DNA of 45,757 nucleotides. Origin: Myxococcales bacterium (GTDB lineage: Bacteria; Myxococcota_A; Polyangia; Palsa-1104; JAEUJZ01). Within the stretch, counting starts at the first letter, position 1. Each line of letters opens with the position of its first letter. This document shows positions 1 through 7,718 of this stretch, one piece after another. The stretch covers positions 1-45,757 of the forward strand of contig JAEUKB010000076.1 of the NCBI GenBank assembly GCA_016794365.1. Direction: 5' to 3'. A program made the position numbers and the translations under genes. The notes below the pieces were generated by a model that did no database searches, had not been told where the DNA came from, and saw only the letters and a program-made list of their open reading frames with translations.

Positions 1-2
1 CG

Positions 3-239
3 GAGAACCTGCAACGAGCGCAAGACCATCTGGGAGCTAGGGCCACAGAGCCCATCGTGCCGTCGCATCGACTCCTTTTGCAGCGAGCTTTTTGGTCGCA
101 CCCAGAGGTTCGAGTCGCAGTGATGTTCCATGTTGTGACGATTGATGTAGTCGGTCGCTGGTGTGCAGGTGAGCTGGGGCGCACACGCTTCGACAAGCCG
201 CTCACCAAGATCCCGCCGCGCACCCTCCCACCTGCGTGA
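3..239 (+). other. possible 3' end of an upstream gene
   Basis: A reading frame is open from the left edge of the window to a TGA at 237-239, about 78 codons. It ends 13 bases before the start of the next gene on the same strand. I recognise no domain and the composition is not clearly coding. It could be the C-terminus of a gene that begins outside the window, or chance. Confidence 0.2.
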
Positions 240-245
240 TATCAT
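237..245 (+). promoter_or_regulatory. extended -10 box immediately upstream of the FGE-like gene
   Basis: TGaTATCAT lies with only 7 nt between the box and the ATG at 253, so a transcript starting at the normal distance would have almost no leader. No clear Shine-Dalgarno sequence is visible. No convincing -35 element was seen. Confidence 0.4.
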
Positions 246-252
246 TGGCAAA

Positions 253-1080
253 ATGGAAAAGTGCGCGAGCGTGGGAGCAGCGCTCCTGATGATGAGCGTG
301 AGCATGGGATGCGGAGATCTCTGGTCCCCGTTCCTAGCGTATCGAGAGGAAGCAGGCCTGGTTCTCATTCCCAACGGACGCTTCATGATGGGCAGTCCAG
401 CTACGGAGCCCGATAGGAACAGTGCCAATGAAGCCCCGCATCCGGTGTCGCTTACAACGGACTACTGGATGGCAGAAAGTGAAGTGACGCAGAGGCAGTA
501 TCGGAACGTGATGGGAAGCAGTCCATCCAATTTCAAGGGGGACGATCTGCCAGTCGAAAATGTGAGTTGGCTCGATGCAGTGACGTACTGCAACGCGCTG
601 TCAGAGAAAGAGAACCTGCCGCCGTGTTACCAGATCAGCGGAGAGACGGTGGGATGGGCGGACGGAGTGAAATGTAAAGGGTATCGGCTGCCAACGGAAG
701 CGGAGTGGGAATACGCAGCGAATCCAGCCAGCGGATTGAGAACCGTGTATGCGGGGTCAAACAGTCCAGACGCGGTGGCTTGGTACGACGGGAATGCTGG
801 AAGCAAAACGCACGCAGTGAAAACGAAAGCCGCCAACGGAAGGGGCTTGTACGATCTCAGTGGGAACGTATGGGAGTGGGTCTGGGACTGTTATCAGGAG
901 AACTATGAAGTGCTGCCATCAATCAACCCGACGGGTGCAGCGATGAACTCGAACCGAGTGACCCGTGGCGGTAGCTGGATCGACAGCGCCACGTTCGTGC
1001 GCGTCGGGCAGCGCAACCATGACAAACCGGCGTCTCTCAACAAACTCCTCGGCTTCCGCATTGTGAGGTCTAACCCTTAA
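253..1080 (+). CDS. formylglycine-generating-enzyme (FGE/SUMF1)-like lipoprotein
   Basis: A 275-residue protein of the FGE-sulfatase superfamily, seen from the ordered motifs MMGS, VTQRQY, PVENVSW-DA-YCN, YRLPTEAEWEYA, GLYDLSGNVWEWVWDCY and RGGSW, and the terminal GFRIV. The ATG at 253 was chosen because it gives a short signal peptide ending in a lipobox (SMGC). It is therefore probably a membrane-anchored lipoprotein rather than a cytosolic sulfatase-maturing enzyme. Many bacterial members are not true formylglycine generators but C-type-lectin-like or kinase-associated domains, and no sulfatase gene is nearby. GC content is lower than in the core genes further right, which fits an acquired region. 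The family is certain, the reaction is not. Confidence 0.85.
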   Translation: MEKCASVGAALLMMSVSMGCGDLWSPFLAYREEAGLVLIPNGRFMMGSPATEPDRNSANEAPHPVSLTTDYWMAESEVTQRQYRNVMGSSPSNFKGDDLPVENVSWLDAVTYCNALSEKENLPPCYQISGETVGWADGVKCKGYRLPTEAEWEYAANPASGLRTVYAGSNSPDAVAWYDGNAGSKTHAVKTKAANGRGLYDLSGNVWEWVWDCYQENYEVLPSINPTGAAMNSNRVTRGGSWIDSATFVRVGQRNHDKPASLNKLLGFRIVRSNP

Positions 1081-1321
1081 CGGTTTTACCCTCTGACCCT
1101 CTGCCAAGGACGAAGCCCAATCTGGGGCAAAGCCAGTCTCCGCCAGTTCCGAATCGGGCCGAGCCAAAGAAGGGACGCCATCGTGAACACCAGCCAATAT
1201 CTCCATGGCGCGTCGCTTCGGCTACGCAACGGACAGCGTCCAGACAAACCGAATCACGCTTCGTCCATGATCCAGAAATTGTAGCCTAGCTCGCACCGTT
1301 CTAAATCCCTGGTTCCCCCAC

Positions 1322-1440
1322 TCAACCAGCCCAGCGCACTTCCCGACCTCTCTGCGACGGCATCGGGAAGTTTGATGCCCCTTTCTCGACGGACGTGATC
1401 TTAGCAGGCTTCAAATCCCGGTGCAGGAGCGATCCCGCAG
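1322..1440 (-). pseudogene. relic of a Hanks-type kinase catalytic loop
   Basis: On the minus strand the bases at about 1398-1425 encode HRDLKPAKIT, the catalytic loop of a Ser/Thr kinase. The DNA just upstream resembles a GIVHRD coding sequence interrupted by about 4 extra bases, and the frame after the motif soon loses kinase similarity (no DFG follows). It lies downstream, in the same orientation, of the kinase at 5029-6975 that stops at its own HRD. It may be the displaced continuation of that gene or part of another kinase. Only a short stretch supports the call. Confidence 0.5.
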
Positions 1441-1621
1441 CCTGCGCCCGTCTGTGGCCTGGCTGGAGGCGTTCCCCCGAACCGCGCTGGCTTCGGTCTG
1501 GCTGCGGAACGTCCGCACAACGGCTCGACCCGCCAAATGTGACGTGCAAAAAGTCCCGCCAAGCCGTTGCGAGCCCGCTGGCCCTGTGCCCGCAACCCGC
1601 ACAACGTCAGCGCGGGCAAGC

Positions 1622-1789
1622 GTCGCTTGCAGAAAGTCCGCACAACGCGTTGCGCAGGTCCAAGTCGCTTGCAGAAAGTCCGCACAACGGCTTGCGCAGG
1701 CAAAAGTCGCTTGCAGAAAGTCCGCACAACGCGTTGTGCAGGTCCAAGTCGCTTGCAGAAAGTCCGCACAACGGCTTGCGCAGGTCCAA
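1622..1789. repeat. 42-bp tandem repeat array (4 units, alternating subtypes)
   Basis: Four consecutive 42-bp units begin at 1622, 1664, 1706 and 1748. The core is gcttgcagaaagtccgca. Units 1 and 3 carry cacaacgcgttg (containing a caacgcgttg palindrome), units 2 and 4 carry cacaacggcttg, so there is an 84-bp higher-order period. Degenerate partial units lie on both sides, roughly 1500-1620 and 1880-1915. Because 42 is a multiple of 3, several reading frames are open across it, but no real protein is evident. Confidence 0.9.
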
Positions 1790-1967
1790 GGACAAGCAGC
1801 CCAGCCGAAACAACGTTGCGGGACCGCGCCGCAGCAGTTCCGCACCGCTGCAACCCGTTGTCACCCTGGCTCGCACTGCCCCAGCATCCGCGCAACGCGT
1901 TGCGCAGCGTGCAAGCAGGCCGCTGGGCTGAAAGGGACAGATCAGACTGGCGCATCGGCGCGTCCAC

Positions 1968-2008
1968 CCGTTTCCCCGCGCTTCATGGCCGGTTCCCCGC
2001 TGCGGGCA
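1968..2008 (+). repeat. 41-bp direct repeat, left copy (toxin cassette border)
   Basis: Identical over 41 bp to 4976-5016. It begins ccgtttccccgcgcttcatg and ends ccgctgcgggca. The two copies are 3,008 bp apart and bracket the toxin and immunity genes. The left copy lies 64 bp upstream of the toxin start. Confidence 0.9.
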
Positions 2009-2072
2009 GCTGGGCGTTCGCACTGCTTGCCGTGACCTTGCGGTCCGACCATGTCTGTCCTACCGTTCCCGC

Positions 2073-4190
2073 GTGCAGTCCTTCCTTTGCCTTCTGTTCG
2101 TCGCGCTTCTGCTTCTCTCGTCGTCTCCTTCCCATTCCGAACCGTCCGCTCTGCCATCGCCACCACTGCGCACGGCCTTCGGTTCGCGCTGTGCGAAGTC
2201 GCCGATTCCGTGCAATCGCATCGACTACTTCACTGCGCACTTTCACATTGCAGATGTCATTCTGCTTCCCGCGACAGACTCCCGAGGCTTCGCTGCCACC
2301 GTTGGCTACGGTGCATCGATGTCTCTGTTTCATCGCGTCGAAGTAGGAATCGGTGGCGCGCTCTCTGTTTGGAGTCCGCATGGTTCAGGAGTCACGTTTC
2401 AGAATGGTCCAGCGCTCCTGAATGTGAAAGGAATCCTCTTCCCGCTGCTTCGGAATCCAGTTCCAGACAGCGAGTTTACGTTCGGGCTACAGCTTCAGCA
2501 GCAAATACGGATTCCGCGCTTCGATGGCCTGAATGATCTGGGAACAGAGACTCCGCTCACGGTTCTGCGCGCAGTTTTGGACAAACCATTTTGGCGAATG
2601 GGAATCACCGCGAGCTTGGGATTCCTACTTACCCAAGGCCGAACAGACAGCGAACTATCGACGGCAGTTCGTTTCCATCTGCCGTGGATGTCGCGCGCCA
2701 CGGTGCAAGGATTCGGAGTCCTGCATGGTCTGTTCGGATCGAAACAGAGTGCTCCCTTGCGCAGTGGTTTCGGTCTGTCTGTTCACTTTGCGTGGGACAA
2801 CGGAACGTCGCTGAGCGGCGCTTACATGCACGGTCGCGGCGATGGAATTGCACCGAGCGCGATCTACATTGGGGGTCCGGATTATCACATCGGAAGGGAG
2901 ACGGAGTCGCAGTCCTATTCGCGGCCTCCGATTCCCAATCGCGAGATGGTTCCGTCGCCATGGCCGTGGATTTGGGAAAAGCTCAAGCAGGAATGGAATG
3001 AAGCAGAGCTGGCGAATGAAGCACATCGTCGCGGCGAAGACTGGCTGACGGATGAGTGTTTTTTGTATGAGGAAGGGAAGTACGACAAGCCGCTTCGTCA
3101 TCTTGGGAAGCGTGATGCGAGCGGACGATTTTGCAATGTGAACGGAGCGCTGATTCCGATCGATGAGCCGCTGCGGGAAGTGGGGTCGGATTTGGTTCCC
3201 GTGCAGACTCTGCTGCATAGGGAGGAACCTCCGAGTCCTCCGTCACCGACTGTTCCAGCGAAGCAGCATGATCCAATTCCTGCGAATCCTAACGCGCAGT
3301 CTGCTCGTCCGAAAAAACGGAAGATGCAGCAGGCAGAGAAGTCGGTTGCTCGAACGACAGATCCCGTTTCGTCGCCAAAACCGGAAGAATCCGCACCTGT
3401 TGCGACCCCCAAAGCGGAATCACAGGTGGCGGAGTCGAGCTTTCGGGAAGCTGCCAAAGAGTTTGCAAGTGGGTTTGGCAAAGGAGTCCGCGATGAGGGC
3501 GAACGAATCTATCGCGATGCGAAGGAGTTTCCCCAGCGAATCGCCAAGACCGGACGTGAGCTGGTTGAAGATGTGAAGGAGGGACGGAAGCTGCGTGCGC
3601 TGGCGCCGATTGAAGCGATGGGTCACGCGATCCAAACCGCATCGCGCGACGACGTGGAACGACTCGCACACGGCGTCGTCGATAGCGCCGTGGACTGGTA
3701 TCACAAGCCGGCGAAGGAGAAAGGCGAGTCGCTCGGCCGTGCAACGATGTCGATTGCGTCGGAAGCCGCGCTCGCTGCGCTGACGGATGGACTTGGGACT
3801 GTTGCGGGACTACGCAAGGCAGAGAAAGCGGCGGATGTCGCGGAGCATGTGAGGGATGCGAAAAGCCTCGTGCATCGGACCGAGGTTGGTCTGGACAATC
3901 TGTCACAGGCCGCAGGCGCTGCGGACAAAGGCGATTTGACTGCGGCAGGAAGAGCACTCCAAAAGCATGGCGGACGTTCTGGGAGTGCATTTCCGGAGGT
4001 GCGCTCAAATCCTGCCGAGATCAACAAAGCCGGACAGGCTGTGGTTGACGAGATCCTAACAGCACCTGGCTCGACGACTACACGACGTCATCATGCACGC
4101 TTCGGGGATGTGATAGAAGTGCGAGCACCCGATGGTCGTGGCGTTCGCTATGATGCCAGTGGCCGCTTCATTGGATTCCTAGAGCCATGA
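2073..4190 (+). CDS. secreted beta-barrel/polymorphic-toxin fusion
   Basis: A 705-residue protein read from a GTG at 2073 that opens a clear signal peptide (residues 1-22, cleavage near SHS/EPS; no lipobox). Residues about 50-270 are alternating amphipathic strands rich in Gly and aromatics, resembling an outer-membrane barrel. Residues 290-400 are soluble, 370-450 a Pro/Lys/Ala linker, 450-610 an alanine-rich helical pretoxin-like part (EFASGFGKGVRDEG). The last ~75 residues (KHGGRSGSAFP, GQAVVDEIL, RRHHARFG, APDGRGVRYD, GFLEP) look like a compact C-terminal toxin domain of the CdiA/filamentous-haemagglutinin type, possibly an RNase; the activity is inference. The stop overlaps the next gene's ATG by 4 bp, as in toxin-immunity pairs. 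Lower GC than the core genes. No good ribosome-binding site is seen. Confidence 0.75.
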   Translation: MQSFLCLLFVALLLLSSSPSHSEPSALPSPPLRTAFGSRCAKSPIPCNRIDYFTAHFHIADVILLPATDSRGFAATVGYGASMSLFHRVEVGIGGALSVWSPHGSGVTFQNGPALLNVKGILFPLLRNPVPDSEFTFGLQLQQQIRIPRFDGLNDLGTETPLTVLRAVLDKPFWRMGITASLGFLLTQGRTDSELSTAVRFHLPWMSRATVQGFGVLHGLFGSKQSAPLRSGFGLSVHFAWDNGTSLSGAYMHGRGDGIAPSAIYIGGPDYHIGRETESQSYSRPPIPNREMVPSPWPWIWEKLKQEWNEAELANEAHRRGEDWLTDECFLYEEGKYDKPLRHLGKRDASGRFCNVNGALIPIDEPLREVGSDLVPVQTLLHREEPPSPPSPTVPAKQHDPIPANPNAQSARPKKRKMQQAEKSVARTTDPVSSPKPEESAPVATPKAESQVAESSFREAAKEFASGFGKGVRDEGERIYRDAKEFPQRIAKTGRELVEDVKEGRKLRALAPIEAMGHAIQTASRDDVERLAHGVVDSAVDWYHKPAKEKGESLGRATMSIASEAALAALTDGLGTVAGLRKAEKAADVAEHVRDAKSLVHRTEVGLDNLSQAAGAADKGDLTAAGRALQKHGGRSGSAFPEVRSNPAEINKAGQAVVDEILTAPGSTTTRRHHARFGDVIEVRAPDGRGVRYDASGRFIGFLEP

Positions 4191-4465
4191 CAGAACGTAA
4201 ACCCCCGACGTTGACCATTGAGCTGGCGAGCGTGCCTGACCGCGATGATCTGGTAGCCGAGATCTGGCATGGAACAGCCCAGCTTGCGGAGGTTCGACAG
4301 GAGGAGCAAGCGCTCCGCGTCCAACTCTATCCGTCGGAAAACGGACGTCCGTTCGACCTTCCTCTGGAGGATTTGGTGGCTGCGCTTGTGACGGCCAAGG
4401 CTCGACTCAGCGCACTTGGTTCGGATGCAGAGGGAACCGATTCCCAGGGTGCCCTGGTTCGCTAG
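4187..4465 (+). CDS. probable cognate immunity protein
   Basis: A 92-residue soluble protein with no signal peptide or membrane segment. Its ATG overlaps the toxin stop codon (ATGA), so translation is coupled. The sequence is acidic, predicted as a few strands followed by a helix (PLEDLVAALVTAKARL). I do not recognise a named family. The assignment rests on position, size and coupling to a C-terminal toxin domain, the standard arrangement of polymorphic toxin loci. It would act in the producing cell by binding the toxin domain. Confidence 0.7.
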   Translation: MTERKPPTLTIELASVPDRDDLVAEIWHGTAQLAEVRQEEQALRVQLYPSENGRPFDLPLEDLVAALVTAKARLSALGSDAEGTDSQGALVR

Positions 4466-4975
4466 GCTTCGCAGATTGAGCGCGTCAGCTCGCGACCAGC
4501 AGCAGATCAAACGCGGTGTTGCGGCGTCACGACCGTGGACGTCGGTTTGGCTCTGACGAAATCAACCGTGAGTAAGAGTAAAAACAGAACGGAAGCAGCC
4601 TCGGCAGCAGACGTGGACAGGGCGTGTGAGTGAGGTACATGGCGGAAATGGCCAAAGCGAGGTTAAGGCAGCCGAGGTAGCGGCGCGGGAAGAGGCAGGC
4701 CAAGCGAAAGATGACGGCTGAGCCTCGGAGCGATGGCTATGAAGTCGCAGCAGCCGTCCAACAAAGGACGGACTGCATAGCAGGAAGTCCCAAAGGCCAG
4801 GCAGCAACTGCCCGCAGCCACCGTGCAACTCACGCCCAGTCGATTGTTGAGTACGCTTCCCACGGAGTTGGGCGATGAACCCACTGGCCGACCGTTTAAC
4901 CAAGATCCTTGGTGGCTGCCGAGCAGAGTTTCGCCCGATCGGCGGAGAGTGATGCGGCTCTGCCATCGTTCCTAA
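4466..4975. other. non-coding or decayed stretch inside the toxin cassette
   Basis: About 510 bp between the immunity gene and the right 41-bp repeat. Both strands have open frames but none shows a recognisable domain, start site or biased codon use. It may hold remains of an older toxin or immunity gene; I cannot identify any. Confidence 0.4.
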
Positions 4976-5016
4976 CCGTTTCCCCGCGCTTCATGGCCGG
5001 TTCCCCGCTGCGGGCA
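4976..5016 (+). repeat. 41-bp direct repeat, right copy (toxin cassette border)
   Basis: A perfect copy of 1968-2008. It lies 12 bp beyond the stop codon of the truncated kinase on the minus strand (5029). Recombination between the two copies would release a 3,008-bp circle with the toxin and immunity genes. Confidence 0.9.
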
Positions 5017-5028
5017 AGGCATTGATTT

Positions 5029-6975
5029 TTATGCGGGGTTTGGTTGGGGAGCATCCCGGTGCACGATGCCGCTGCGGTGGATGGTGGCGAGTCCGGCGGT
5101 CATTTGGCGCAGGACGGTGAGGGCGAAGGGGAGCTGGCCGAAGCGGTCGCGGAACTGCTTGAGTACCGCGCCGCGCACCAGCTCCATCACCAGGAAGACG
5201 ACGCCGTCTTTGGTGACATCGATATCGACAATCGAGATGAGGTTGGGATGGTCGAGTCGGCACAGGATCTGGGCCTCGCGGGCAAAGCGGAGCAGGGCGG
5301 TCTTTTTGCGGGCCTCGGTGAGGACTTTGGCGGCGAAGCGACGATGGTCGGTGGTGCGCTCGACTTCAAAGACGGTGCCCATGGCGCCGCTGCCGATGGT
5401 GCCGAGGACGTGATAGTGGTCACCCAGGCGCTTGCCGGGGGCGATGTGGGCGGGCTTTTCGGCGGCGGGGGACAGACCTTGGGCGACGGTTTCCATCAGG
5501 CGGCGCGAGCGCTGTTCGATCTGGCGACGAAGCTCTTCGTTGAGCTGCCGAACGGCGAGGTTGCGCAGCTCCAGCTCGTTGACCTTTTGCAGCAGATCCT
5601 GGCGCATGCTGTCGAGCGCGAGCGCGAGCGGGGCCAGCTCACTGCCGGTCGGAACCGAGATCTGCGAGATCAGGTCCCCTTTGGCCATCATCCCGGCGGC
5701 GGCCAAGAGGTTCGACTGCTCGGCGAGACGCTGCGCTTGGAGCTGCGCTTCCTGTTCCAGCCGAGCGGCGCGATCGGTCATGACGGCAATCAAGGTGAAG
5801 CGACGCACCAGCACCACGCCCAAGGCCACGACCAGCGCGGCGACTCCGTAGTGGCTGATGATGTGATGGCTGCCGCCGATGATGCCCATGGCGGCCAGGA
5901 TGTCGAACACTGCGGCGCTTGCGCACAGTCCAAAGCCCACGCTCAGGATGCGTCCTACGGTGTCGCCGCGCCGGGCGTATTGCAGCAGCGTGGCCATCAA
6001 GATGGCGATGCCGACCAGCATCAGAAGCTGAAGCGGATACAGCACCTGCCACAGGTTGAGCACGCCGCTCACCGTCAGCAGGACCGCGCCGACAAAGTAC
6101 AGCAGGTAGACCAGCGCCAGCTTGGGCAACACTCCGCCGGGTCCGGGCCCGAGCGTCTTCCACATAAAGGCGCTCATGCTGCTCGACACAAGCGGCAGCG
6201 ACAGCACCACCATCACGCCCCACAGCGAGGGATCGGAATAGATGATCTCATGCAACGACGAGCGACCGAGAAAGTGCAGCCCGGTGCTGAGCGTAAAGAC
6301 GCCGTAGAACAGATAGACGCTTTCCGAAGAGCGCAGCGCGAACAGAAGCAGCGTAAGCAGACCGATTCCTATCACCAGCAGCCCGAGCACAAACGCCGTC
6401 GCTCCGTGCTGGACTTGATAGGCCAAGATCGATGCGCGTGAACCGAGCAGGATCTCGCCAAAGACACCGATGTAGCGATGCGGCGAAAAGATGCGCAGCG
6501 CCAGCACACGACCTTGATAGTGCGGATCGAGCGGCAGATAGGTGCGCGGCTCTCCGGTGAAGCGACGGGCGGCGCGGCCTTGCATAGAACCGACTTCCGC
6601 GATGAGCTGACCGTCCAAAAACGCCTGAAAGCTCTGGTTGACGGACTGCAAAAACAGCGTCGGATCGACCAGCGGTGGACCTTGCAAGGTGGTGCGCAGC
6701 CACAGCACCTCTTCCTCACCGCGTCCGGGCGGAACAAACGGCTGCTCGGTGCTGGGCCAGGCAGCAAGCGCGGCGTGCGGCACAGCGTACAGGAGCTGAC
6801 CTTTGGCATCGCGGGGCGAGTCTCCGTAGTGGTACTGCCACGCGCCTGCGTAGGGGACGACGACGCGCTCGGTGTGCTGGGCAGCAGAGGTCAGGTGGGA
6901 CAGCCCGTGCAGATCGGTTGAGCAGCCCCAAGTGGACACTAGCAGCAGGCAGCAGATGGCCAGCAGTCGTAGCAC
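5029..6975 (-). pseudogene. 7TM-DISM receptor kinase, truncated at the HRD motif
   Basis: A 648-residue product from a GTG at 6975. In order it has a signal peptide with possible lipobox (STWGC), a 7TMR-DISM extracellular jelly-roll-like domain (about 40-175), seven hydrophobic segments (about 190-400), a coiled coil (about 400-500), and the N-lobe of a Hanks-type Ser/Thr kinase: glycine loop GSGAMGTVFEV, AAKVL lysine, and the hinge. The kinase reaches GIVHRD and then ends in APQPNPA-stop, so the catalytic Asn, DFG, APE and whole C-lobe are missing. It cannot be an active kinase unless the missing part is supplied elsewhere. A relic with HRDLKP lies downstream at about 1400, and the intervening ~3.6 kb contains the toxin cassette, so insertion is the likely cause. 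The sensor half is intact and may still be expressed. Confidence 0.85.
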
Positions 6976-6983
6976 CGGCTCTC

Positions 6984-6989
6984 ATTATA
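6984..6989 (-). promoter_or_regulatory. consensus -10 box next to the kinase start
   Basis: A perfect TATAAT on the minus strand, 8 nt before the GTG at 6975. A transcript would start almost at the start codon. No good -35 hexamer is visible at 17 bp. Confidence 0.45.
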
Positions 6990-7063
6990 CGCGAGATGGG
7001 GCGCGGCTCTGGACCTGCGGGCGCTCGGGTGGCACGCGTCCATACGCGCGCTGCGGCTGCGAG

Positions 7064-7118
7064 GCAACGGGAATTCGGGCAACGGGAATTCAGGGAATTC
7101 AGGGCAACGGGAATCGGG
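7064..7118. repeat. short direct repeats (gggaattc / caacgggaat)
   Basis: Between the cytochrome-like gene and the kinase gene the words gggaattc and caacgggaat recur three times each within about 55 bp. They lie in the intergenic space downstream of the lipoprotein gene. Function unknown. Confidence 0.6.
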
Positions 7119-7127
7119 GCTTCCGGG

Positions 7128-7625
7128 CTACGGAGCTGCGCCGCTGCGCACCCAGTTGACGAACTGACAGAGCTGGCTGGAGCCCATCATTCCGCTGAGT
7201 GGCATATAGCCCGCGCTGCCGCCCGGAATCTGATCCCCTTCGCTGGTCAGGCGAAACAGCACATACGATCGGGTGATGTCTCCGGGGGTCACCAGCTTCA
7301 TCTGGGCCAGGCGCGCGTTCTTGTTGACGAGGTTGTTGTACAGATCGGACGCGGTGTTCATCCTCGGTGACGCGCTCGACTTGTGGCAGCTACAAGATGC
7401 CGACACCACGCTGTTGAAGAGCTGCGTGGCCGTGACCGTGGCCGGTGTGCAGGTGGGCAGCTTCGTGGACTTATAGGAATACGAAGCCAGATCGGTTCCC
7501 GCGAGATCGGCATTCGGTGGAATCGCCAGATCGGGACGCGGATTGACCGGGATTCCTCCCGTGGGTTCGGGCTCACACGCAGAAACAGAGAGTAGGCAAA
7601 CGATAAGCCAAGGATTGTGCTTCAC
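7128..7625 (-). CDS. cytochrome-c-like lipoprotein with a CxCH motif
   Basis: A 165-residue lipoprotein. The GTG at 7625 was preferred to an earlier possible start because it places a short signal peptide directly before the lipobox (SVSAC) and has a purine-rich GGGGGA upstream. After the lipid Cys comes an Asp-Leu-Ala-rich linker (PDLAIPPNADLAGTDLA). The rest resembles a small class I cytochrome c domain: a helix leading to SCSCHKS, then a GYMPLSG loop and a final LCQFVNWVRSGA helix. The heme motif has one residue between the cysteines instead of two, so covalent heme attachment is uncertain. Electron transfer at the periplasmic membrane face is inferred from the fold only. Confidence 0.65.
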   Translation of the reverse strand: MKHNPWLIVCLLSVSACEPEPTGGIPVNPRPDLAIPPNADLAGTDLASYSYKSTKLPTCTPATVTATQLFNSVVSASCSCHKSSASPRMNTASDLYNNLVNKNARLAQMKLVTPGDITRSYVLFRLTSEGDQIPGGSAGYMPLSGMMGSSQLCQFVNWVRSGAAP

Positions 7626-7718
7626 GTCTATCCCCCGACAGAGTATTGGGCGCAACTAAGAACAAGGCCGCTCAGCCCATGATAGGGCAGGGCGGTCCCT
7701 TTCTCGCAAGTGGGCGGA

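Noticed and set aside
1..252. Promoter or gene at the left edge
   Set aside because: Only an open frame without recognisable content; listed at low confidence rather than interpreted.
1968..5016. Direct repeats as integron attC sites
   Set aside because: No imperfect-palindrome attC structure and no integrase; the repeats differ between cassettes.
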